64,000 nucleotides of DNA, from NCBI GenBank assembly GCA_021790385.1, contig JAJYDW010000008.1, positions 1 through 64,000 of the forward strand. The letters run 5' to 3'. Position 1 is the first letter of the stretch. The number at the start of each line of letters is the position of its first letter. Origin of the DNA: Planctomycetota bacterium (GTDB taxonomy: Bacteria; Planctomycetota; Phycisphaerae; WQYP01). The position numbers and the translations under genes were made by a program. The notes under the pieces are model-generated. The model was not told where the DNA came from. It saw only the letters and a list, made by a program, of their open reading frames with translations, and did not search any database. Below, one piece after another: positions 1 through 8,800 of this stretch.

Positions 1-966
1 GACACGTATTCAGCCGGTGTAATCCAGCCAAATTATCGGCTTTATTTTATTCAAGATGCGAATTGGAATACGACCGCCGCGATCGGCTATGACGCCGCCA
101 CGGGGACGTGGAACGTAGTACAAAGGTATGTTTATTCACCTTACGGCAACATCATCATCTTGAATCCCAATTTCACCACCACCCCTGCGGGAACCATTCC
201 GATGGTTAACAATCTCTACCAAGGTATGCCGCTGGACCCCGTAACCGGCCTTTATTATGAACGTGCCCGCTGGTATTCGCCGTCGCTGGGCACATGGATC
301 AGCCAGGACCCCGCCGGTTATATCAACGGTGCGGATACGTATCAGTTTGTGGGTGATGGGCCGGTGGGAAGGGTGGACCCGTGGGGGCTCTTCTCAATAT
401 ATGGTGGTGTTTACGCAGCCGCCAGTGGCTCTGTTGATCTGATGACGGGCAATGTTTCGCTCGGGGGTTGGATATGGGCTGGCATTGGAGCCCAGTTTGG
501 GACCCGGTGGTGGGGCTGGAGTTTCTACACCCAAGGGACGCTCCTCCACCACAGGTTTGGGTTCCTTGATTGGTTGCCGAAGGGGAAGTGTGCGTGCCAC
601 GCGAAGGGGAATTGGTGGAGATCCGGCCCGGGGTTTTTCAAGGAACTGAACCCAGGGAAGAACAGCTTCAGCATCGGACCGGTAGAGGTCGGTGCATTGT
701 TGCTGGTGAACACCGGCAGCGATAGAGCTACTCTGGAGGGGGTGTTGGTCTGGAAGGCGGTTAATGACCTGCCTGCTGGATGGGCGATTGTGAAAGCGTT
801 GCATTTCCTACACATCCACGCGGCTGTTGACGTGATCGGTACGTTTTCGTTCGAGATATGCCCTCGCAAGGGCGGGGGCATCACTTCGGACAAAGCAGTG
901 GGAAGCCTTTCCCTGGCGCTCGAAGCGGGCCATGCGCCAGGGAGTGTTGCGGGCAGGGCCCCGTAG
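1..966 (+). CDS. RHS repeat-associated core protein, 3' part with polymorphic C-terminal tip (5' end outside window)
   Basis: The frame is open from base 1, so the gene starts upstream. The first ~130 codons are an RHS core end: the YSPYG, GLYYERARWYSPSLGTWISQ and DPAGYINGADTYQFV motifs, closing with GRVDPWGL near base 390, the usual border between the conserved shell and the variable toxin tip. About 190 residues follow that I cannot assign. They are Gly/Trp-rich with hydrophobic stretches and one short CxC (KCACHAKG). RHS shells are exported or contact-dependent toxin carriers, and the tip is normally the toxin. A small membrane-protein gene follows within 15 bp and could be its immunity protein. 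The same core recurs at 1901-2290. Core assignment is firm; toxic activity of the tip is inferred. Confidence 0.85.
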   Translation, partial: DTYSAGVIQPNYRLYFIQDANWNTTAAIGYDAATGTWNVVQRYVYSPYGNIIILNPNFTTTPAGTIPMVNNLYQGMPLDPVTGLYYERARWYSPSLGTWISQDPAGYINGADTYQFVGDGPVGRVDPWGLFSIYGGVYAAASGSVDLMTGNVSLGGWIWAGIGAQFGTRWWGWSFYTQGTLLHHRFGFLDWLPKGKCACHAKGNWWRSGPGFFKELNPGKNSFSIGPVEVGALLLVNTGSDRATLEGVLVWKAVNDLPAGWAIVKALHFLHIHAAVDVIGTFSFEICPRKGGGITSDKAVGSLSLALEAGHAPGSVAGRAP

Positions 967-981
967 GGCCGGAGGTTGTCC

Positions 982-1488
982 ATGGATATTGTGCGCATTG
1001 CGCCATGCCGATTGGCGGGCGGGTTGTTTCTGGCCGCAGGCGTTTTCTTGCTTTGGATCCTGGTGCCCATAGGGACGCGGCCATCTCTGCCGCTACCTCT
1101 CCGCGTGGTGGCGTTCACCACCGTTGATTTAGGGCCCGGGATATTCTTTATTCTCTTCGGCCTCTACGAGTTGGGAAGCTCGGAACGTTATGAGTTGGTA
1201 ATGGGCGGACAGGAACTTCGGATAACGCGAACGTTATTTTTCAGGGCGACGACGACCTCCTGGCCACTGGCCGGGCGGGAATTTGTTCTCTTAGACCGAG
1301 GCGCGGCGGGCCTATTTGGCGGCACACGGCTTTACGAACTACGCGCCAGCGGCCCCGGAAAAGCGATGAGGGGCGATTGGGTAGCGTTTTGCTACCCCGA
1401 CACCGCGATCCGGCTTGTCGCGATCCTAAGGAGTGCTGGCGGTGCCGTGCGCATTGATGGCAAGCCGCCACCGAGCGGGGGGATCTGA
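982..1488 (+). CDS. Small integral membrane protein, candidate immunity protein for the upstream RHS tip
   Basis: 168 residues. I chose ATG 982 because GGAGG at 971-975 sits 6 bases before it; a TTG at 976 overlaps that site. Two hydrophobic segments lie at about residues 11-30 and 42-62, followed by a soluble ~100-residue region rich in beta-prone residues, reminiscent of small bacterial PH-like membrane proteins, though I recognise no family. It starts 15 bp after the RHS stop, the usual place for the cognate immunity gene. A membrane-embedded immunity protein would fit a membrane-acting toxin, but that is inference. The gene is followed by ~175 bp without a gene and then a promoter-like sequence. 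Confidence 0.6.
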   Translation: MDIVRIAPCRLAGGLFLAAGVFLLWILVPIGTRPSLPLPLRVVAFTTVDLGPGIFFILFGLYELGSSERYELVMGGQELRITRTLFFRATTTSWPLAGREFVLLDRGAAGLFGGTRLYELRASGPGKAMRGDWVAFCYPDTAIRLVAILRSAGGAVRIDGKPPPSGGI

Positions 1489-1626
1489 AAACTGGAGATA
1501 TCCACCAATGACGGTTCTCGATGCGGGTAAGTCTTGGTGTCGAGGTAAATTGGACAATATGTGTTGGCTCGTCCGGAGTGCATTTGACAGGTGGGCGGCG
1601 GATTGGGTGGCGCGGGATTTTGGAAG

Positions 1627-1654
1627 TTGATGCCGCGTCGATTGGGCCTATAAT
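1627..1654 (+). promoter_or_regulatory. Sigma70-like promoter before the displaced RHS tip
   Basis: TTGATG at 1627-1632 and a perfect TATAAT at 1649-1654 are separated by 16 bp. The ATG at 1664 is only 9 bp downstream, so either the transcript is almost leaderless or that ATG is not the true start. Confidence 0.4.
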
Positions 1655-1663
1655 GGGCGTATT

Positions 1664-2326
1664 ATGATAGCGTTGAGTGAATCAATTTCGGAACTCGAAC
1701 CGTGCCCGGCATCGCGTGGCTGCCGCGGCACCACTGAGTACCCCCAAGGTGGCACGGGTATTCTTGACGGGGAGATGAACTATCCCGGCGCTGCGGCGCA
1801 CATGCGGCCAGCGGCCGCAACGGGATTTCACGGGGTTGAGTCTGACGGTGTTTTAGGCAGTGACCCACACCCGCTCAATATCAACGCACCGGTGCTGCAG
1901 GACACCTACAGCGCTGGCGTGATTCAGCCAAATTCCCGGCTGTATTTTGTTCAAGACGCCAATTGGAACACCACCGCCGTGATCGGCTACAACAGCACAA
2001 CCCAAGCTTGGAACGTTATTCAGCGTTATGTCTACAGCCCCTACGGCAACATCACTATTCTGAATCCAGATTTCAGCACCGCCCCTGCGGGCGCGGTGCC
2101 GATGGTAAATAATTTGTTTCAAGGTATGGCCCTCGATCCCGCCACCGGCCTGTATTATGAGCGGGCACGGTGGTATTCGCCAAGCCTGGGCACATGGATC
2201 AGCCAGGACCCCGCCGGTTATATCAACGGTGCGAATACGTATCAGTTTGTGGGGAGTGATCCGGTGGGGAGGGTGGACCTTCGGGGGCTGGCGGCGGATC
2301 GGGCGGCAACGTTGCTCTGCTACTGA
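1664..2326 (+). CDS. Displaced RHS core fragment, 5' part of a frameshifted orphan toxin gene
   Basis: 220 codons. From base 1901 the translation repeats the RHS core of the first gene almost residue for residue (DTYSAGVIQPN to TYQFVG). The ~79 residues before that do not resemble RHS and have odd composition, so the 5' end is probably not original. The frame ends at 2326 just after GRVDLRGLA. In the other frame the sequence from 2278 reads P-S-G-A-G-G-G and stays open to 3384. One extra C near 2278 would restore GRVDPSGAGGG, the expected RHS border motif. A single-base deletion (real or a sequencing error) therefore most likely split one gene. The arrangement matches orphan rhs-CT cassettes that recombine with the full-length gene through core homology. 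Confidence 0.7.
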   Translation: MIALSESISELEPCPASRGCRGTTEYPQGGTGILDGEMNYPGAAAHMRPAAATGFHGVESDGVLGSDPHPLNINAPVLQDTYSAGVIQPNSRLYFVQDANWNTTAVIGYNSTTQAWNVIQRYVYSPYGNITILNPDFSTAPAGAVPMVNNLFQGMALDPATGLYYERARWYSPSLGTWISQDPAGYINGANTYQFVGSDPVGRVDLRGLAADRAATLLCY

Positions 2327-3384
2327 ATACAGGTTCGGGTGGTTACGGTTCGGCAAGAACCGGTGGTTCCATTGGGTCGGCGAGCGGCAGCACGATTAAT
2401 TTCAATTTGGGCAGCGGCCCGGGCAATACGAGCAGCGGCGGCTACGCGAACTCCTACGCCAATCTTGGTATTGGCACCGCGAGCGCTTCCTACGCCGATC
2501 CCGGCGTGTTGGCGGCAATGCAAGGCACATCGCAGGGCTTTATGCCTGGTGTACATTTGAACACGATGCCGCAAACCGCGGCACCAATCATCGCCGGCTG
2601 GAACGGGCTTTACTCGGCGACGTCGATCGGCGTGGTCAGCAGTGGATTGGCCGAGGCGGGGCAGTTTCTTAACTCGGCCGGTTACCAGTTGGCGGCCAAT
2701 GGCCATCCAGACTTAGGGACAATGGCGGGGTTTGTGGGCAATCTGGCCGGAACCGGCTCGGCCATTACTAATCCCGTCGCAGGCTTCCTGCAGATGTCGG
2801 CCAACAGGGCCGAGGTGGCGCAGGACCACGGTGGGATGGCGGGTTTGGCCTACAGCGAGGGTTCATTATTCGGGCTGACCCAAATTGGGCAGGCCGCCAC
2901 GGGGAGCAATTTTGTCACCGGCCAGAGCCTGAGCACCGTGGACTGCTGGTCGCAAGGTTTTGGAGGAGTCAGCGCGGCCACCGGCTGGGCGGCCATGGGC
3001 ACGGGTGCGCTGCAAACGCCTGCCGCAGAGAATACAACGCTTGAACAGTTACAACGGGCGGCCAGCCGGGCGGCGCAAGGCATCGGTGAGGGCAACGGGC
3101 TGATGTATGGTACGGCGGTGCTTTCCGCGTTCAAAGCGGAAGTTCAGGCCATGGGTGGAAACCTGCGGGCGGAAGTTTCATATTTCAATGGCGTCGAAGT
3201 TAAATACGGTACACCTGGTTCCGTGCGGCTGGATGTGGCGGAATACGGCGCAGACGGATACATCAAAGCGGTGTACGACCTCAAGACGGGCAGCTCCTCG
3301 TTGACGGAGGCGAGGATCTCACAAATTCGATCGCAACTTCCTGGAGGCGGTGCAGGCGTGCCCGTCCAGGAGGTGCGGCCGTGA
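2278..3384 (+). CDS. 3' part of the frameshifted RHS gene: glycine-rich linker and PD-(D/E)XK-like nuclease toxin tip
   Basis: This frame continues the preceding RHS core after a one-base shift; the first start-like codon inside it is TTG 2407. A long Gly/Ser/Ala-rich region resembling the pre-toxin linker of RHS proteins is followed by a compact ~80-residue C-terminal domain. That domain reads SVRLDVAEYG then VYDLKTGS (bases ~3223-3297), an acidic residue followed by D-x-K, the core pattern of PD-(D/E)XK nucleases such as REase-fold polymorphic toxins. This suggests a DNase toxin; the catalytic assignment rests on motif spacing only. The stop overlaps the GTG start of the next gene (GTGA), as expected of a toxin-immunity pair. 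Confidence 0.65.
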   Translation, partial: PSGAGGGSGGNVALLLNTGSGGYGSARTGGSIGSASGSTINFNLGSGPGNTSSGGYANSYANLGIGTASASYADPGVLAAMQGTSQGFMPGVHLNTMPQTAAPIIAGWNGLYSATSIGVVSSGLAEAGQFLNSAGYQLAANGHPDLGTMAGFVGNLAGTGSAITNPVAGFLQMSANRAEVAQDHGGMAGLAYSEGSLFGLTQIGQAATGSNFVTGQSLSTVDCWSQGFGGVSAATGWAAMGTGALQTPAAENTTLEQLQRAASRAAQGIGEGNGLMYGTAVLSAFKAEVQAMGGNLRAEVSYFNGVEVKYGTPGSVRLDVAEYGADGYIKAVYDLKTGSSSLTEARISQIRSQLPGGGAGVPVQEVRP

Positions 3385-3773
3385 AGAAAAAGGAATTTGA
3401 GGCAATCGGAAAGCGGCTACTGCCTGACCTGCCCAATTTTGCGGTCAAAGGAGATTTGCTGTTGATACGACCTCTTGGCTGTGCTTTGCGAGGGGTTTGC
3501 TTTAACCGTTCAATCGATCCTCGGTCCTTTTATGTGGAGATATTCATTCAGCCCATATTCGTTCCGTCGGAGCACATTGGATTTAATATCGGGTGGCGAT
3601 TGCGCGGTGGTTCTGGAGGCTCTGACAGTTGGGATGCCGATGTACCGAACCTGATTATGGCACTCAGCGCGGGACTGCGGCGTGAGGCGTTGCCTTTCCT
3701 GTCGCGGATTCAATCGCCGCGAGATATCGCGGACGCGGCGAGTTCGGTTCACAAAATTAAGGGGCCTATTTAG
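3381..3773 (+). CDS. Candidate immunity protein for the nuclease tip, cut by an in-frame amber stop
   Basis: GTG 3381 overlaps the toxin stop, which argues for translational coupling. The 130 residues begin MKKKEFEAIGKRL and resemble small DUF4304-like immunity proteins; I hold the family name tentatively. The frame stops at TAG 3771-3773, but the same frame continues without another stop to 4046 and encodes a helical tail that looks like the natural C-terminus. The coded protein is therefore probably truncated by a nonsense mutation. If so, the loss of immunity alongside the frameshifted toxin would mean the whole cassette is decaying together. Confidence 0.6.
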   Translation: MKKKEFEAIGKRLLPDLPNFAVKGDLLLIRPLGCALRGVCFNRSIDPRSFYVEIFIQPIFVPSEHIGFNIGWRLRGGSGGSDSWDADVPNLIMALSAGLRREALPFLSRIQSPRDIADAASSVHKIKGPI

Positions 3774-4046
3774 CAAGAAGCGATTACTTATGCCTCTGGA
3801 GACCCCATCACACAACAGGCCATTGCTTACGCCTTGGCACGCGCCGGCGATGTGAAAAATGCCGGCGATGCCCTAGACCGGCTCCTCAGGCTCCTTCGGG
3901 AAGAAATTCCCTGGCAGCGTGAGATGGCCGATCGGGCGCGAGCCCTGAAATCCCAACTTGTCAGTGATCCGGCAGCTGCGCAAAGGCAGCTTGATGCCTG
4001 GGAAGCGGAGACGGTGAAGAATCTGGGCTTGGAAGAATTCCGATGA
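3774..4046 (+). pseudogene. Read-through tail of the interrupted immunity gene
   Basis: In the frame of the preceding gene, 90 codons follow the TAG and read QEAITYASGDPITQQAIAYA, then an acidic/basic helical stretch including EIPWQREMADRA, ending NLGLEEFR. The first possible start inside it is at 3834 and lacks a clear ribosome binding site. It is best read as the detached C-terminal third of the immunity protein. Suppression of the amber codon cannot be excluded. Confidence 0.6.
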
Positions 4047-4186
4047 CGATGGGCTAATCCTCATCGCCACCATCAATGGCGCCACCGGTGCGGTGTTCCA
4101 GCGGTTTATGACGCAGGAAACAGGAGTGCTGGCCCAGGAAAACGCGGGCGGCGGCCCGCGGTCAGCGTTCAGCGGTTGGCGGATTT

Positions 4187-4334
4187 TGCGGGCAGGATAC
4201 CCGCGGTCCCAGGGGGAATTATGGCAAGCAAGAATGGCGATTCACGGCCACAGACAGGAATGTCTGTGCTACAACGGGGCAAGCCGGTTGCGGGGTGGTG
4301 AGCGGGTGCCAACGCGCGGGCACAATGCCCGCGG
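4187..4334. repeat. Cluster of short dispersed palindromes between the toxin locus and the efflux genes
   Basis: The 477 bp between 4047 and 4523 hold no gene. Bases 4187-4210 form a GC-rich palindrome that is the reverse complement of 18714-18737 with one difference. A second, AT-poor palindrome lies at 4249-4268 (CACAGACA and TGTCTGTG arms), and a GCGGGCAC/TGCCCGC hairpin lies near 4317-4334. Related GC palindromes recur at 18662, 24591 and 51396. I read these as REP-like intergenic repeats. Confidence 0.6.
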
Positions 4335-4397
4335 CTAAATGGGGTGGCGAGCTGGCGGAAAACCTTTATCCCGTGTGCGACACCTTTGGCTGCAACT

Positions 4398-4427
4398 TTG
4401 ACCATACTCAATGCTGTTACCTTATAG
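4398..4427 (+). promoter_or_regulatory. Putative promoter of the RND efflux operon
   Basis: TTGACC at 4398-4403 and TTATAG at 4422-4427 are 18 bp apart, about 100 bp before the proposed start of the membrane-fusion gene. It is a near-consensus pair, but not unique enough to be sure. Confidence 0.35.
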
Positions 4428-4523
4428 ACCAAGGCCGCTGCGCGGACTATACTGGCGAAATTGCTGGATCGGCGAAAATTACAGGCCGGCACCAGGGGTT
4501 ACGATTCATCCGGAGCACCGGTT

Positions 4524-5843
4524 TTGAAGGCTCTTCGAAATCCCATCTGTTTTTTGACACGGGCGCAGGTTTTGTGGGCAGCGGTATTACTGCTGGCCAT
4601 ACTGGTTTTGCCGGCATGTGCGAAAAAGACCGCCGCCCCGCCCGCGGCATTGCCGCCACCAGTGAAAGTAGCGGTGGCCAGGCTGGAAAATGTGCCGGTG
4701 CAATTCACCAATATCGGTGTGGTACAGCCGGTATCGTCGGTAACGCTGCAAACGCAGGTGGATGGCATTATCAGCGCGGTGCGGATCCATCCGGGCGAAG
4801 ATGTGCGGAAGGGGCAGGTACTTTTCACGCTGGACCCAAGGCCCTTTGTGGCGGTTCTTTTGCAAGCTCAGGCGGCATTGGCCCAGGCCCGGGCCAATGT
4901 GGTGGTGGCGCAGGCCAAGCTGGATGGTTACCAGGCGGCGTATGTAGATGCAATGGCCGATTGGCAGCGGGCCCAGAAAATTGGCACCGCCAACGGGGCA
5001 TTGGCCGTTACCCAGTATGACGCCTATAAATCCACCTATGATCAGGCCAAAGCCAATGTGGCCAATGGCAAGGCGTCACTGGTGGCGGCCATGCGGGCCG
5101 TGGATTCCGCCCAGGCCGGCGTAACAGCCGCACAAATCAATGTGGGCTACTGCACCATTTGCGCACCCCTGGCCGGCAAAGCCGGGAATTTGCAGGCGTA
5201 TGTGGGCACCAATGTAAAAGCCACCACCACCAATCTGGTGGTGATCAACCAGATGCAGCCGATTTATGTTTCGTTTTCGCTGCCGCAGGCGGATCTATAT
5301 TCCATTCTTGCGGCGCAGCGGGCTGATCCGCGGTTGATGGTCCTAGCCCATGCCCATGGCGCACCGGGTCCGCAATTGCAAGGCTTTTTGAGCTTTATTG
5401 ACAATGCCGTCAATGATTCCACGGGTTCCATTCAACTGATGGGCACGTTTGCCAATACCGGGGAAAAATTATGGCCGGGCGAATTTGTGGATGCCACACT
5501 GCAGGTCGCGGTTAAAAAAAATGCGGTCGTGGTGCCTGTTCAGGCGGTGCAGACCGGCCAGAATGGCGAATATGTTTTTGTGCTTAAACCGGGCAACATA
5601 GCCCAGATGCATGCAGTAAAAGAAGCTTTTTCCTATAACGATATGGCCGTTATTACCCGTGGTGTAGCCGCCGGCGAAACTATCATCACCGATGGCCAAC
5701 TGAATGTGGTTGATGGCCAAGCGGTGGAAGTGGTGAAACACGGTCTGGCAGGCCCGGCCCGAAGCGTTTCCACCACAGGCAAAAGCCGCACCCCCGCGCC
5801 GCGGACAACTCAACCCTCGGCTGCGCCGAAGGACCGGCCATGA
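4524..5843 (+). CDS. RND efflux periplasmic adaptor (membrane fusion) lipoprotein
   Basis: 439 residues from TTG 4524, chosen because GGAG at 4512-4515 is 8 bp upstream and the peptide then begins directly with a lipoprotein signal (hydrophobic run ending VLPAC). The frame is open back to TTG 4461, which lacks a binding site. Features are those of AcrA/MexA-type adaptors: the VQPVSSVTLQTQVDGII and GEDVRKGQVLF lipoyl half near the N-terminus, an Ala/Gln-rich alpha-hairpin (QAQAALAQARANVVVAQAKL), the second lipoyl half near CTICAPLAGKAG, and a beta-barrel ending with VVVPVQAVQ. It would link the inner-membrane pump encoded next to an outer-membrane channel. The stop overlaps the pump start. No TolC-like gene is in the window. 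Substrate cannot be told. Confidence 0.9.
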   Translation: MKALRNPICFLTRAQVLWAAVLLLAILVLPACAKKTAAPPAALPPPVKVAVARLENVPVQFTNIGVVQPVSSVTLQTQVDGIISAVRIHPGEDVRKGQVLFTLDPRPFVAVLLQAQAALAQARANVVVAQAKLDGYQAAYVDAMADWQRAQKIGTANGALAVTQYDAYKSTYDQAKANVANGKASLVAAMRAVDSAQAGVTAAQINVGYCTICAPLAGKAGNLQAYVGTNVKATTTNLVVINQMQPIYVSFSLPQADLYSILAAQRADPRLMVLAHAHGAPGPQLQGFLSFIDNAVNDSTGSIQLMGTFANTGEKLWPGEFVDATLQVAVKKNAVVVPVQAVQTGQNGEYVFVLKPGNIAQMHAVKEAFSYNDMAVITRGVAAGETIITDGQLNVVDGQAVEVVKHGLAGPARSVSTTGKSRTPAPRTTQPSAAPKDRP

Positions 5844-8800
5844 ATTTATCAGCATTATTCATCCGCCGTCCGGTGGCCACCACCCTGATGATGTTGTCGC
5901 TGGTTATTTTCGGCGTCATGGCTTATTGGCAGTTGCCGGTAAGCGACCTGCCGGATGTGGGCTTTCCGACCATTGTGGTCAGCGCTTCATTGCCCGGAGC
6001 TAATCCTGCTACCATGGCCTCATCCGTGGCTACACCACTGGAAAAGCAGTTCACGCAGATTGCCGGCCTGCAAGCCATGACCAGCCGGAGTTCGCAGGGG
6101 TCCACCTCCATTACGCTTACCTTTGCCCTGCATCGCAACATCAACAACTGTGCGCAGGATGTTCAGGCAGCGATTTCGCAGGCCTCCGGGCAGTTGCCGC
6201 ACAATATGCCCAATCCGCCGACGTACCGGAAAGTCAATCCGTCCGAGCAGGCGATTTTACTGCTGGTGCTGGAATCTAAAACCCTGCCCATGTATACGGT
6301 GGATGATTACGCGGAAAATCTGCTTGGCGATTCCATTTCGGAAGTGGACGGTGTGGCGCAGGTGAATGTGTTTGGTGCTCAGACCTATGCGGTACGTATT
6401 CAGGTAAACCCCAAGGCTCTGGCGGCCCGCGGCATCGGGGTGGATCAGTTGATGCAGACCATTCAGGCGGCCAATGTGGATCAGCCTACGGGCACCATCT
6501 GGGGGGCACATAAGGCTTACCAGGTGTATTCCAACGGCCAGTTGACCAATGCCGCAGCCTATCGCCCGCTGATTGTGCAATACAACAAGACCACCGGAGC
6601 GGTGGTGCGGCTGGACCAGGTGGCCCATGTGATTAACAGTGTGGTGAATGACAAAATAGAAGCCTGGTATTATGCCCACGGCAAAGGGCGGCCGGCGGTG
6701 ATTCTGGCCATTCAAAAGCAGCCCGACGCCAATACCATTCAGGTGGTGGACAACATTGAAAAGCTGCTGCCCAAGCTGCGGGAAAGCATTCCGGCGTCGG
6801 TAACGCTTACCACCATGTATGATAAATCACTGGACATCCGCGCCGGCGTGGCGGATGTTAAACTCACACTGGGGCTGGCGCTGATTCTCGTTACGCTGGT
6901 CATCTTCGGTTTTCTCAAAAGCGTGCGGGCCACCATTATTCCGGTGATTGCCATGCCTCTGGCCATTGTGGGCACGTTTACCGTCATGTATGAGATGCAC
7001 TTCACCATCGACTATTTTTCGCTGCTGGCCATTACCCTGGCGGTCGGTTTTATCGTGGACGACGCGGTGGTGATGCTGGAAAACTCATATAGACATATTG
7101 AAATGGGCGAGTTGCCCATGCAGGCCACGCTCAATGCGTCGCGGGAAATTGGTTTTACCATTATTTCCATGACCCTTTCGCTGGTGGCGGTGTTTATACC
7201 CATTATCTTTCTGGGCGGCATCATCGGGCGGCTGCTCAACGAATTTGCCATCACCCTGGCGGCGGCCATCTTGTTTTCCGGTGCCATTTCCCTGACGCTT
7301 ACCCCCATGCTGTGCAGCCGCATTCTCCTAGATGAGCGGCACCGGCGCCACAATTTTCTCTATCGCTTCATGGAAGGCCTGTTTGACAGGTCTCTTAAAA
7401 TTTATCTCTGGCTGCTGCGCGGCATGCTCAAGGCCCGGCTGCTGGTGGCCATTCTTTCGGTCGCCACATTGTGGCTTACCCTGCATCTGCTGGCCACGAT
7501 ACCGGAAGGCTTTATTCCTGCCGGTGACAGCGGGCATATTCTGGTGGCCACCCAGGCGGCAGAAGGCATTGGTTTTGATTCCCTGTTGAAACACCAGCAG
7601 GCCCTGGCCAAAATGGTTGGCAACAACCCCAATGTGGACAATTTTATGTCTCTGATAGGCGGCGGCCCCTTCGGTGCCACCAATGGCGGAGACATGTTTT
7701 TTCATCTGAAACCCGCGGGGGACCGACCCCTGACCACAGACCAGGTGATCAGTGAACTGCGGCCTGAATTTGCCCGCGTGGTTGGCATCAAAGCATTTTT
7801 GCAGAACATTCCGCCGATTAATGTCAACGGACAGCTTACCAAAGCGGAATATCAATATACGCTGATGTCCCCGGATACCGCGGCACTCTACAAATATGCG
7901 CCGATTCTCACCGATAAACTCCGCCAGTTACCCGGCCTGGAGGAAGTAAACAAAGATCTACTGATAAAAACCCCACAGGTGAATGTTGTGCCCGATGACA
8001 ACCGGGCCCAGATTCTGGGCGTAAGCCACCAGGCCATTGAAGATGCACTGGGCCTGGCCTACGGTCAGGAACAGATTTCCACCATTTACGACCCCCAGGC
8101 ACAGTATGAAGTCATTATGGAGGCTGAACCAAAATACCAGCGCAATCCGGAAGACCTTTCGCTTTTGTACGTAACCTCCAGCACCGGGCAGTTGGTGCCG
8201 CTCAATGCGGTAACGCATGTAACCAAAAGCCTTGGCCCGCTGATGATTAACCAGACGGGGATATTTCCATCGGTAACCATTTCCTTCAACGTGGCGTCCA
8301 ACTATTCCTTAAGCAAGGCTGTCGACGAAATTCAGAAAACCGCCAAAGCCACCCTGCCGCCACAGATCATCACGCAATTTCAGGGTGCGGCCCAGCTTTT
8401 CAAGCAGGCGGTGATCAACATGGGAGTGCTGCTGCTGGTGGCGGTGGTGGTTATTTACATTGTGCTGGGCATTTTGTATGAAAGTTTTATTCATCCGGTT
8501 ACCATTCTCACCGCCCTGCCCTTTGCCGGGCTGGGGGCGTTGCTGACCCTGATGATTTTCGGAAAAATTCTGGATCTGTACGCCTTTGTGGGGGTGATTA
8601 TGTTGATTGGTCTGGTGAAAAAGAACGGCATCATGATGGTGGACTTTGCCATTGTGGAACGTGATAAAGGGGCCAGCCCGGTGGAGGCCATTTACCGGGC
8701 GTGCAGCGTGCGGTTCCGTCCCATCATGATGACCACCATGGCGGCTTTGCTGGGTACGCTGCCGATTGCCATCGGTATTGGCGCAGATTCCGAAACGCGC

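Noticed and set aside
4295-5020. 241-codon plus frame overlapping the membrane-fusion gene
   Set aside because: The adaptor frame carries all the family motifs; this one is Gly/Cys-rich shadow sequence.
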